Of a stretch of 6,192 nt of DNA, positions 1-5,503 are shown piece by piece (the first letter of the stretch is position 1; each line of letters opens with the position of its first letter). The stretch covers positions 1-6,192 of the forward strand of contig JAGUWA010000129.1 in assembly GCA_020062605.1 (NCBI GenBank). The letters run 5' to 3'. Below the pieces are notes generated by a model that was not told where the DNA came from, did not search any database, and saw only the letters and a program-made list of their open reading frames with translations. This DNA comes from Parvibaculum sp. GTDB taxonomy: Bacteria; Pseudomonadota; Alphaproteobacteria; Parvibaculales; Parvibaculaceae. The translations under genes were made by a program, and so were the position numbers.

Positions 1-920
1 ACGAAGAGCGGCGCGAGCGGCGGCTGCACGAAATCGTCGACCGAAGCGAGATAGGCGCGGATGTCGTCGCAGATGCGCTGAAGCTGCTCGTGCGTCGTCC
101 GGTATTCGACGCCGATGAGCCAGGATATCCGCCTGTAGGTCATCGCGCTGTAATTGATGACCGCGTTGTCGGAGAGGTGCTGGTTCGGCACATAGACCGG
201 CGCCTTGTCGAACTGGCGCACCCGTGTCGAGCGGAAGCCGATCTTCTCGACCGTCCCTTCGACGACACCGTCCACCTTGATCCAGTCGCCAAAGCCGAAG
301 CGGCGCTCGATCAGGATCGACATGCCACCGATCAGGTTCTTGAAGAGGTCCTGCGCGCCGAGCGCCACGGCCACGCCGAAAAGCCCGAGCCCCGCGATGA
401 TCGGCGCAACCTGTATCCCCCATGTCTGGAGGATCGTCGCCACAGCGACGAGCACGATCGCGGTCTTCGCGCCAGCAATCAGCCAGTCGAGAATTTCCGG
501 CGTCAGCACGCGCTCGAGCTTCTTGATGCCCTGGCTGACCGGCCCGACGCAGTTATAGAGCGCCCAGAAGATCGCAACGATGATCAGCGAGCGGTTGAGG
601 TTTTCGGTGAAAGCTCGCGCCACGTCCTCGAAGGCCAGGTATTCCGTCGCAAAGAAAAACCCAAGCGCGAAAAAGAGGAAACGCAACGGATTGCGGATTG
701 CATCGCGAATATAATCGTCGATCTTCGTCTCGGTGCGCTCCACCCAGCGGTCGGCGATCGCCAGCACGAAACGGGTGAAGAGCCCGCGCAAAACATAGAA
801 GATGCCGAAAATACCGATGGCGACCAATATGTCGCCAATGCTGTGGCCAAGTACGCCCGTCTGCCAGACGTCCTTGAGGAGTTCCCAGTAGTCCGAGAAG
901 TTTCCGGCGATATCCTGCAT
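1..920 (-). CDS. MscS-family small-conductance mechanosensitive ion channel, 3' end cut by window
   Basis: The gene encodes an inner-membrane channel that opens under membrane tension and releases solutes during hypo-osmotic shock. I translated 306 codons from the ATG at 920-918 to the window edge without a stop; the C-terminus is missing. Hydrophobic segments lie near residues 31-50, 79-97, 111-127 and 148-165. They are followed by the family's signature pore helix at about 171-203, rich in Gly and Ala (PIIAGLGLFGVAVALGAQ, then a DLFKNLIGGM stretch). The beta domain follows, with FGFGDWIKVDGVVEGTVEKI and the VYVPNQHLSDNAVINYS stretch near 242-258. The extra N-terminal helices make it longer than E. 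coli MscS. The ATG is preceded by a G-rich stretch. It starts 20 bp after the prfC stop on the same strand, so cotranscription is likely. Family assignment is secure; the paralog type and gating properties cannot be told. Confidence 0.93.
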   Translation of the reverse strand, partial: MQDIAGNFSDYWELLKDVWQTGVLGHSIGDILVAIGIFGIFYVLRGLFTRFVLAIADRWVERTETKIDDYIRDAIRNPLRFLFFALGFFFATEYLAFEDVARAFTENLNRSLIIVAIFWALYNCVGPVSQGIKKLERVLTPEILDWLIAGAKTAIVLVAVATILQTWGIQVAPIIAGLGLFGVAVALGAQDLFKNLIGGMSILIERRFGFGDWIKVDGVVEGTVEKIGFRSTRVRQFDKAPVYVPNQHLSDNAVINYSAMTYRRISWLIGVEYRTTHEQLQRICDDIRAYLASVDDFVQPPLAPLF

Positions 921-940
921 CCCCTGAGCCCCCCGTTCGA

Positions 941-2560
941 TCAAGCCGCCACAGGAGCGCGTTCGCGCGTCGCCGAGAAGCGTACTTTCGGCCACTTCTC
1001 GAGCGTATAGCCGAGTTCCCAGGCGCTCTTGCCCATGAAGACGGGCGCGCCGTCGCGGTCGGTCGCCATGTTGCCGCGATGCGCCTCCATGAAGCGCTTG
1101 AGTTCGGCGGGGTCTTCCGCGCTCACCCATCTCGCCGTCTCGTAAGGCGCGGGCTCGAAATGCACCTTGATGTCGTATTCGGAGGCAATGCGCGACGCGA
1201 GCACTTCGAGCTGAAGCTGACCGACGACGCCTACGATCCAGTTCGCGCCGATCTCCGGTTTGAAGACCTGCGTCACGCCCTCTTCCGCGAGGCTTTCGAG
1301 CGCGCGGCGCATGTGCTTGGCCTTCATCGGATCGTCGAGGCGCACGCGGCGCAGGATTTCCGGCGCGAAGTTCGGAATGCCCGTGAAGGTCAGGTCTTCC
1401 ATTTCGCTCAGCGTGTCGCCGACGCGGATCGTGCCGTGGTTCGGGATGCCGATAATGTCGCCCGCATAGGCCTCGTCCAGAAGTTCGCGGTCCTGCGCGA
1501 AGAAGAGGATCGGATTGTGAACGCCGATCGTCTTGCCGCTGCCGGAAAGCTTGAGCCGCATGCCGCGCTTGAACTTGCCTGAGCATATACGCATGAAGGC
1601 CACACGGTCGCGATGGTTCGCGTCCATGTTCGCCTGCACCTTGAAGACGAAGCCGGAAACCTTCGGTTCCGTCGGCTCGACCGTGCGGGTCGCTGCGGGC
1701 TGCGGGCGCGGCGGCGGGGCGAACTCCACCACGGCGTCGAGCAATTCGCGCACACCGAGTTTCCTGAGCGCGCTGCCGAAATAGATCGGTGTCATGTGGC
1801 CCGCGCGATAGGCGTCGATGTCGAAGGCAGGGCTGCCTTCCCGTGCGAGCTCCATCTCCTCGTGGAACTTCGCGAGTTCGTCCGCACCGGCATATTCGGC
1901 GATCTTGTCGCCATCGAGGCTTGGAGGCTCTTCGTCGCTATGTTCCGTTCCCGGCTTCGCATAGGGAACGAAGCGGTTGTTCACCGGATCGAAAATGCCG
2001 CGCAGCAGACCGCCCATACCCGCCGGCCAGATCATCGGCACGGTGTCGAGCGCGAGCTTGGAGGCGATCTCGTCCATCAGATCGAACGGGTCCTGGCCTT
2101 CGCGGTCGATCTTGTTAATGAAGGTGATGATCGGCACGTCGCGCAGCCGGCAGACTTCAAAGAGCTTCAGCGTCTGCGCCTCGATGCCCTTCGCCGCGTC
2201 GATCACCATGATGGCACTGTCGGCGGCGGTCAGCGTCCTGTAGGTGTCCTCGCTGAAATCCTCGTGGCCCGGCGTATCGAGCAGGTTGCAGATGATGCCC
2301 TTGTATTCGAAGGTCATCACCGCCGACGTCACCGAGATGCCGCGGTCCTGCTCGATCTTCATCCAGTCCGAACGCGCACGCCGGTTGTCGCCGCGCGCCT
2401 TCACCTGCCCGGCAAGGCGGATCGCCCCGCCTTTCAGCAGCAGGTTCTCGGTCAGCGTCGTCTTGCCGGCGTCGGGATGGGAGATGATCGCGAAGGTCCG
2501 GCGGTTCCGGACCTCCGCCCCCACCTCGCCCGGCCGGGCGGCGGTTTCGGTCGTACTCAC
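941..2560 (-). CDS. prfC: Peptide chain release factor 3 (RF3), translational GTPase
   Basis: RF3 is a cytoplasmic GTPase that removes RF1 and RF2 from the ribosome after peptide release. The product is 539 residues, close to the 529 of E. coli RF3. The GTPase motifs are in order: G1 SHPDAGKTT at 27-35, switch I RGISVTSAVM at about 73-82, G3 DTPGHE at 95-100, G4 NKID at 149-152 and G5 SAL at 263-265. A beta-barrel domain II (about 300-390) and an RF3-type C-terminal domain (about 391-530, including GVVGQLQLEVL) follow. I chose the GTG at 2560-2558 because GAGGAG sits six bases upstream and the product then begins just before the conserved NRRTFAIISHPD. The frame stays open 51 codons further upstream to an ATG at 2713, but that stretch does not look like RF3. 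The mscS gene follows after 20 bp. RF3 is patchily distributed and dispensable in many bacteria. Confidence 0.97.
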   Translation of the reverse strand: MSTTETAARPGEVGAEVRNRRTFAIISHPDAGKTTLTENLLLKGGAIRLAGQVKARGDNRRARSDWMKIEQDRGISVTSAVMTFEYKGIICNLLDTPGHEDFSEDTYRTLTAADSAIMVIDAAKGIEAQTLKLFEVCRLRDVPIITFINKIDREGQDPFDLMDEIASKLALDTVPMIWPAGMGGLLRGIFDPVNNRFVPYAKPGTEHSDEEPPSLDGDKIAEYAGADELAKFHEEMELAREGSPAFDIDAYRAGHMTPIYFGSALRKLGVRELLDAVVEFAPPPRPQPAATRTVEPTEPKVSGFVFKVQANMDANHRDRVAFMRICSGKFKRGMRLKLSGSGKTIGVHNPILFFAQDRELLDEAYAGDIIGIPNHGTIRVGDTLSEMEDLTFTGIPNFAPEILRRVRLDDPMKAKHMRRALESLAEEGVTQVFKPEIGANWIVGVVGQLQLEVLASRIASEYDIKVHFEPAPYETARWVSAEDPAELKRFMEAHRGNMATDRDGAPVFMGKSAWELGYTLEKWPKVRFSATRERAPVAA

Positions 2561-2566
2561 GTTGAG

Positions 2567-2572
2567 CTCCTC
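2567..2572 (-). promoter_or_regulatory. Ribosome binding site that fixes the prfC GTG start
   Basis: GAGGAG on the minus strand lies six bases before the GTG at 2560. It is the best Shine-Dalgarno match in the prfC leader, and it supports the GTG over the upstream in-frame ATG at 2713. Confidence 0.75.
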
Positions 2573-2720
2573 AGGATTTGCGCCGGACACTAACCGAAAG
2601 CACCCGAAATCGCCACCCGCGACAAAAAGGCACGTCTTCGGCGAAAATGGCCGCGACAAACTGGCCAATCCTTGGGAGGTGCCTTCCCGTGCGAACATGG
2701 CGCCATTCGACAATCAATAA
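2573..2720. other. Divergent intergenic region between prfC and the 72-residue ORF
   Basis: This stretch separates two divergent genes and must hold their promoters. I found no convincing -35/-10 pair on either strand. The best minus-strand candidate is TTGTCG followed 17 bases later by TGCTTT, and the best plus-strand candidate is TTGGGA near 2672 with a poor -10; both are weak. A 10-bp palindrome, ATGGCGCCAT (2697-2706), is short enough to occur by chance. No small gene is evident. Confidence 0.4.
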
Positions 2721-2733
2721 AGAGAGAGACCCG

Positions 2734-2952
2734 ATGACCGCCGCACGCGACATCATAGATCCGCATATCGAGGCGGCGCTGGCCGAGGCGGCCGAGAAAC
2801 AGATATCAACCGACGCCATGGCCCGCATCATGTTCGAAAAGGTGCTGCACATCTGGCGCGACACGCGCACGCCGGAAGACATCCGTGCCGAGATCATGGA
2901 AGCCGCCGATCACCTCGACCCGGATGAAGACTTCATGTTCATGCGGCCGTAA
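2734..2952 (+). CDS. Small acidic hypothetical protein, 72 residues
   Basis: I do not recognise this protein. It runs from MTAARDIIDPH to DPDEDFMFMRP. It appears mostly helical, has no signal peptide or membrane segment and contains no cysteine. The C-terminal third is acidic (RAEIMEAADHLDPDEDF). A single Trp lies in HIWRDTRTPEDI at about 39-50. I chose the ATG at 2734 because the purine tract AGAGAGAG at 2721-2728 precedes it at good spacing. Upstream in-frame codons (from 2578) lie in the prfC leader and look non-coding. It is divergent from prfC and converges on the DUF1491 gene with 20 bp between the stops. Third-position GC richness and the clear RBS favour a real gene. A cytosolic accessory or regulatory role is possible, but nothing in the sequence shows it. 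Confidence 0.7.
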   Translation: MTAARDIIDPHIEAALAEAAEKQISTDAMARIMFEKVLHIWRDTRTPEDIRAEIMEAADHLDPDEDFMFMRP

Positions 2953-2962
2953 AGGCCACAAG

Positions 2963-3012
2963 CCGGGAAGGCTCACGCCACTTTCTCCTGCAGGAAGTGG
3001 CGGCCTTCCCGG
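2963..3012. terminator. Compound inverted repeat at convergent 3' ends, possible bidirectional terminator
   Basis: The outer arms CCGGGAAGGC (2963-2972) and GCCTTCCCGG (3003-3012) are perfectly complementary. Inside them, GCCACTT (2977-2983) pairs with AAGTGGC (2995-3001) around an 11-base loop. The inner and outer stems are separated by 4 bases on one side and 1 on the other. The structure starts 10 bases after the stop of the 72-residue ORF and overlaps the last 13 codons and the stop of the DUF1491 gene. No T-tract follows on either strand, so intrinsic termination is uncertain. A 3' mRNA-stabilising hairpin is an alternative. Confidence 0.5.
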
Positions 3013-3305
3013 TCCTCGATCTCGATCACCCAGATATCCGGATCGAAGCGCCTTTGTTTCTCTATATAGGCGTCGGCATCGGCTTCGGGCTGCCGGCCCT
3101 TCGACAGCCAGACGAGCGACCCGTCGCCCTCCCGGGCGGGGCTGAAAACCTCGGCTTCACCGTTCAGCGGGTTTACCTTCACGAGAACGGTGCCCGAGGT
3201 GTCGTCGCCCCGGCGCACAACCATCGCCATCGCGCCTGCGGCTTGCGCGCGGCGGATCAATGCTTTCACCCAGATGTCGGCTTTCAGCCTCGGCGCGATG
3301 TCCAT
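2973..3305 (-). CDS. DUF1491 family protein, 110 residues
   Basis: The product matches my knowledge of DUF1491, a small alphaproteobacterial family of unknown function. Family-like features are RLKADIWVKALIRRAQAAG at about 6-24, the VVRRGDDTSGTVLVKVN stretch at about 29-45, and the strongly conserved C-terminal block RRFDPDIWVIEIEDREGRHF at about 85-104. There is no signal peptide, membrane segment or cysteine, so it is probably cytosolic. I chose the ATG at 3305-3303 because the product then begins just before the conserved RLKA motif, and GGAAA lies a few bases upstream. An in-frame ATG 18 codons further up (3359) would add a basic, unconserved stretch and is less likely. It converges on the 72-residue ORF and is divergent from the lipoprotein gene, so it is probably transcribed alone. 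Confidence 0.88.
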   Translation of the reverse strand: MDIAPRLKADIWVKALIRRAQAAGAMAMVVRRGDDTSGTVLVKVNPLNGEAEVFSPAREGDGSLVWLSKGRQPEADADAYIEKQRRFDPDIWVIEIEDREGRHFLQEKVA

Positions 3306-3402
3306 TGTCGTTTCCGTTGGCCTCTGTGACCGTTTGTTGCCGTAACCCTTGCGCCCCAACGCCTTTCGAGCCGCTCGCGTTCATTCTTAACGCGTTTCCC
3401 GT

Positions 3403-3431
3403 TTGCGGAGGGGGCTTCGCGGCATTAGACT
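3403..3431 (+). promoter_or_regulatory. Putative promoter of the lipoprotein gene
   Basis: TTGCGG (3403-3408) and TAGACT (3426-3431) are separated by 17 bases. They match the sigma-70 consensus at 3 of 6 and 4 of 6 positions. A GANTC site (GACTC, 3428-3432) overlaps the -10 box. The leader to the ATG at 3517 would be about 80 bases. The match is modest, so this is only a candidate. Confidence 0.3.
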
Positions 3432-3472
3432 CACTCATACTTCATTAAGACAAGTCGCCGGTCGCAAGAATC
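3428..3472. promoter_or_regulatory. Two GANTC (CcrM methylation) sites upstream of the lipoprotein gene
   Basis: GACTC (3428-3432) and GAATC (3468-3472) lie 40 bp apart, 85 and 45 bases before the lipoprotein ATG. CcrM methylates the adenine of GANTC in many alphaproteobacteria, and hemimethylation after replication can time transcription. The first site overlaps the proposed -10 box. Whether this organism has CcrM cannot be seen from the window. Confidence 0.45.
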
Positions 3473-3516
3473 CGGTCAAGCGGGAAACGCGGCATTCACG
3501 GGGCAGCGGGGTTGCC

Positions 3517-4617
3517 ATGAGGGGTAAGAACTTGGCTTTGAATTTCCGGGAAACTGTCCGCCTTGCCGGCCTTTCCGTATCCGCCGCCTTGCTGATCGCC
3601 GGCTGCACCGTCGTCCAGGGAGGCAAGGCCTCCTCCAGCGAACCCGAGAAGACCAAGGCCGACCTCGCGGCAAGCGAGGCGGCACTCATGGCGACCGATG
3701 CCATGGTCACGGCGAGCACCGCCACATCCGTTGCCTCCGCCAATATTCCGGTCCCGCTTCCCGCACCGCGCCGGGCCAATCCGGTTCAGGTCGCCTCGAT
3801 CGATCCCTCCGCCGGCGTTTCCGCGCTTGCCGCACGGCCGGGCATGGCGCATTTCGCGGGCATCTATGTCGATTACGGTTCAGCCCTTGCGGCCGCCGAC
3901 GCCAACAAGCTCAACACGCCGAGCGATGTGCGCCGGGCGCTTGCCGCGCTTCGCTTCCAGGAGCCGGATGCGCTCGCCGAGGGCTGGTATACGACGAGGG
4001 CAATGATCGCCGCCGAAGACCCCGTCTTCGCTCAGGGCGTGCGCGCCGAAGTCCGCGCCCGCGGCAAGGCGGCCGTTCTCGAAGCTCTCGCGGCGGACGA
4101 GAACTACATCATGCAGCTTCCCGGCGTGAGTTCCGCTTCCGCCGCCGTCGCCGTCTCCATCCGCAACGAGCATCAGCGCATGACCGGGCTCGCCGCCCGC
4201 TTCATGGATACGGCCTACAAGTTCCAGAAGCAGAAATGGGGCATGAGCACGCCGCTGCCGGGCGCCGCCGAAACGAAGTCGGCCGCCCTGGAAGACGAAA
4301 GCCTCGCCAGCAAGGCCCGCGCCGTTCTTGCCGCGCTGTCGCCGGTGTCGCGCGCGGAAGCCTATTCGCCGAACGTCATGACCCGCATCCTCACCCTCGG
4401 CGCCTATCAGGTGATCGAAGGGTCGATGGAGAAGGGTCTCGCGGAAGGCCGCACACCCACGGGGCGGTGTCTCAACTGGGCGCGGCTCAATCTCAACCAG
4501 TGCATCGCCGCCGCGCGCTTCCCCTCCGAGGAAGCCTATTGCACCTCCAAGCACGCGATCACCGAAGTCAGCAGTTGCTGGGCGGAAGCCGTGCCGCCCT
4601 CCACGCTCGCGAACTGA
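3517..4617 (+). CDS. Predicted lipoprotein with four-cysteine C-terminal region, unknown function
   Basis: I do not recognise a named family. The 366-residue product starts with a basic n-region (R2, K4, R11, R15) and a hydrophobic core that ends in the lipobox LIAGC, with the acylated cysteine at C30. This indicates export and lipid anchoring. Residues 31-105 are rich in Ala, Ser and Pro and look like a disordered tether. From about 106 to 310 the sequence is Ala-rich and probably helical (for example YVDYGSALAAADANKL, and EHQRMTGLAARFMDTAYKF near 218-236). The last 50 residues hold four cysteines, C318, C329, C342 and C354, spaced 11, 13 and 12 apart, so two disulfides in the periplasm are plausible. 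I chose the ATG at 3517 because it gives a proper signal peptide; the frame is open to 3403, but those codons would put 38 mostly polar residues in front of it. The gene stands alone, with a terminator about 75 bases after the stop. Confidence 0.85.
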   Translation: MRGKNLALNFRETVRLAGLSVSAALLIAGCTVVQGGKASSSEPEKTKADLAASEAALMATDAMVTASTATSVASANIPVPLPAPRRANPVQVASIDPSAGVSALAARPGMAHFAGIYVDYGSALAAADANKLNTPSDVRRALAALRFQEPDALAEGWYTTRAMIAAEDPVFAQGVRAEVRARGKAAVLEALAADENYIMQLPGVSSASAAVAVSIRNEHQRMTGLAARFMDTAYKFQKQKWGMSTPLPGAAETKSAALEDESLASKARAVLAALSPVSRAEAYSPNVMTRILTLGAYQVIEGSMEKGLAEGRTPTGRCLNWARLNLNQCIAAARFPSEEAYCTSKHAITEVSSCWAEAVPPSTLAN

Positions 4618-4693
4618 GCGCGGCGGTTCCGCCCTCCCGCCAAGTGCGGCGCGACAGCGAAAATTTGAATCGAATGCCTCCGGTATTTGAGCG

Positions 4694-4735
4694 AAATGCG
4701 CATCAAATTTGATGCGCATTTTTCTTTGTTTTTAT
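4694..4735 (+). terminator. Strong intrinsic terminator built on a 28-bp perfect palindrome
   Basis: AAATGCGCATCAAA (4694-4707) is followed directly by its exact reverse complement (4708-4721). In RNA this folds as an 11-bp stem with an AAAUUU loop, and the 3' arm runs into a T-rich tract (TTTTTCTTTGTTTTTAT). It lies 76 bases after the lipoprotein stop and suits termination of that gene. No T-run follows on the minus strand, so it acts in one direction. Confidence 0.85.
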
Positions 4736-4778
4736 TACACTTATAATCTAATTACTTTGTTTTTATAGTATTATAATC
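4724..4778. repeat. Imperfect tandem direct repeat, two ~25-bp units
   Basis: Unit 1 (4724-4748) and unit 2 (4755-4778) both begin with CTTTGTTTTTAT and end with TATAATC. Only the middle 5-6 bases differ. The units start 31 bp apart, about three helical turns. The first unit overlaps the T-tract of the terminator. It may be a local duplication or a pair of protein-binding sites. Confidence 0.65.
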
Positions 4779-4910
4779 AACCAACACAATAATCCTATAG
4801 CATAAAACCAATTTGTACTTGCATTTTATCTATCCAATTAACTGCGCGGCAGCACGCGGCGCCTAGTGTCCTCCCTGTAACGCGAACATCTGCCGGGAAA
4901 GGACTGTCGC

Positions 4911-5318
4911 ATGTCGTTTATTTTGAGAGCCGCGTTCTGGCTGACCGTGCTGGCCTTCCTGCTGCCGGCCGCCGGATACGAAATGGATCCGCAACCCGCG
5001 GGCATGGAGGGATATTCCTCCGCCGCCCTCGTCACCGGCGCTGCCCCGCCGACGGAAGATATCGGCGCGGGCGAGGCGCTCACCCTCGCCGCCCGCTCGG
5101 CGCAGGACGTCATGGGCTTTTGCGACCGCAATCCGGATATCTGCGCAAAGAGCCACGCAATCGTCGGCCATGTGGTCCGCCAGACCGCGCATTACGGTGG
5201 CATGGCGCTCACCTGGCTCACCGAAAAGGCGAGAGAACACGAACAAGGGGCTGCGGCCGGGTCTCAGCCCGCCGCCATCCGCCCCGCCCCATCGAACGGC
5301 TACACGACAGGCGCCTGA
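4911..5318 (+). CDS. DUF5330 family protein with N-terminal membrane segment, 135 residues
   Basis: The product fits DUF5330, a family of unknown function that I associate with Hyphomicrobiales. Residues 1-23 form a hydrophobic helix (FILRAAFWLTVLAFLLPAAG), either an uncleaved anchor or a signal peptide, which puts the rest in the periplasm. The family signature is GFCDRNPDICAK at about 69-80, with two cysteines (C71 and C78) that could form a disulfide. It follows an Ala-rich helix (EALTLAARSAQDV). A second probable helix covers about 83-112. The last 23 residues are Ala/Pro-rich and look disordered. The ATG at 4911 has AAAGGA eight to nine bases upstream. The gene follows the AT-rich island and precedes two hairpins and sufE, so it is probably its own transcription unit. 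Confidence 0.85.
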   Translation: MSFILRAAFWLTVLAFLLPAAGYEMDPQPAGMEGYSSAALVTGAAPPTEDIGAGEALTLAARSAQDVMGFCDRNPDICAKSHAIVGHVVRQTAHYGGMALTWLTEKAREHEQGAAAGSQPAAIRPAPSNGYTTGA

Positions 5319-5340
5319 CCTCACCCTTCGAGCCCCTGTC

Positions 5341-5377
5341 GGCTTTCCGGCGCATTCCTAGGTACGCGCCGGCAGCC
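5341..5377. repeat. First of two tandem stem-loops after the DUF5330 gene
   Basis: CCGGCGC (5347-5353) pairs with GCGCCGG (5366-5372) around a 12-base loop that contains the palindrome CCTAGG. Outside this, GGCT (5341-5344) can pair with AGCC (5374-5377) across a small internal loop. No T-run follows. It sits right against the stronger hairpin at 5379. Confidence 0.5.
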
Positions 5378-5378
5378 A

Positions 5379-5426
5379 AAGCGCCCCGCAAGCAGCCTCC
5401 CGGCTTGCGGGGCGCTTGTCCTTTCA
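5379..5426 (+). terminator. Probable terminator of the DUF5330 gene, perfect 15-bp stem
   Basis: AAGCGCCCCGCAAGC (5379-5393) and GCTTGCGGGGCGCTT (5403-5417) are exact reverse complements around a 9-base loop. The following GTCCTTTC is only moderately T-rich. The GC-rich stem and the position between the DUF5330 stop and sufE make it a likely intrinsic terminator. Confidence 0.75.
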
Positions 5427-5444
5427 GGTCCCGTTCGCTATGTC
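5416..5444 (+). promoter_or_regulatory. Putative promoter of sufE
   Basis: TTGTCC (5416-5421) and TATGTC (5439-5444) are separated by 17 bases, downstream of the terminator stem. They match the sigma-70 consensus at 4 of 6 and 3 of 6 positions. This would give a leader of about 50 bases. sufE needs its own promoter if the hairpin terminates transcription, but the match is weak. Confidence 0.3.
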
Positions 5445-5503
5445 CTGAGCAGGCATTTCAGTGCTTTGGCCCCCGCCCCGCAAGGACGGCCCGAAAGGAT
5501 GGC

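Larger units (their letters stand above)
3391..3491. repeat. Long-range inverted repeat flanking the lipoprotein promoter region
   Basis: CGCGTTTCCCGTTTG (3391-3405) and CAAGCGGGAAACGCG (3477-3491) are inverted copies. Eleven bases match perfectly, then one mismatch (a G-U pair in RNA), then three more matches. The 71 bp between the arms contain a promoter-like element and two GANTC sites. The left arm overlaps the proposed -35 box, and the right arm ends 25 bp before the lipoprotein ATG. Paired operator sites are one reading; a 5' leader structure is less likely because the left arm lies upstream of the proposed start point. Confidence 0.55.
4618..4910. other. Intergenic region with AT-rich island, no gene seen
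   Basis: These 293 bases hold the lipoprotein terminator, one GANTC site (GAATC, 4667-4671), an AT-rich island and the leader of the DUF5330 gene. By hand count 4721-4840 has 26 G or C in 120 bases, about 22%, while the flanking genes are strongly GC-rich. Two perfect TATAAT hexamers occur, at 4742-4747 and 4772-4777, but neither has a good -35 at 16-18 bases. I see no credible ORF or structured RNA in the island. The promoter of the DUF5330 gene is probably here, but I cannot fix it. Confidence 0.7.

Noticed and set aside
90..1010. 306-codon open frame on the plus strand opposite the MscS gene
   Set aside because: It is the antisense shadow of a clear MscS reading frame, typical of GC-rich coding DNA, and its Arg/Asp-rich translation resembles no family.
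1613..2593. 326-codon open frame on the plus strand opposite prfC
   Set aside because: It mirrors RF3 codons, has a His/Arg/Glu-rich composition without domains, and runs past the prfC start; RF3 motifs prove the opposite strand.
2697..2706. Palindrome ATGGCGCCAT upstream of the 72-residue ORF
   Set aside because: Ten-base palindromes are expected several times in a window this size, and no second copy or promoter context supports an operator.
2561..2713. 51-codon N-terminal extension of RF3 to an upstream ATG
   Set aside because: RF3 proteins start near the GTG at 2560, which has a strong ribosome binding site; the extension is unlike RF3 and lies in the promoter region.
3880..4719. 279-codon minus-strand frame opposite the lipoprotein gene
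   Set aside because: The plus-strand frame has a signal peptide, lipobox and sensible composition; the opposite frame is an antisense shadow that also runs into the terminator.
4741..4778. Two perfect TATAAT hexamers as promoters of the DUF5330 gene
   Set aside because: Neither has a -35-like box at 16-18 bases, and such hexamers arise easily in DNA this AT-rich; I kept them only as part of the repeat description.
5120..5503. N-terminal extension of SufE through the terminator to 5120
   Set aside because: The stretch would be Arg/Pro-rich, overlaps DUF5330 in another frame and includes both hairpins; SufE begins normally at the ATG at 5504.
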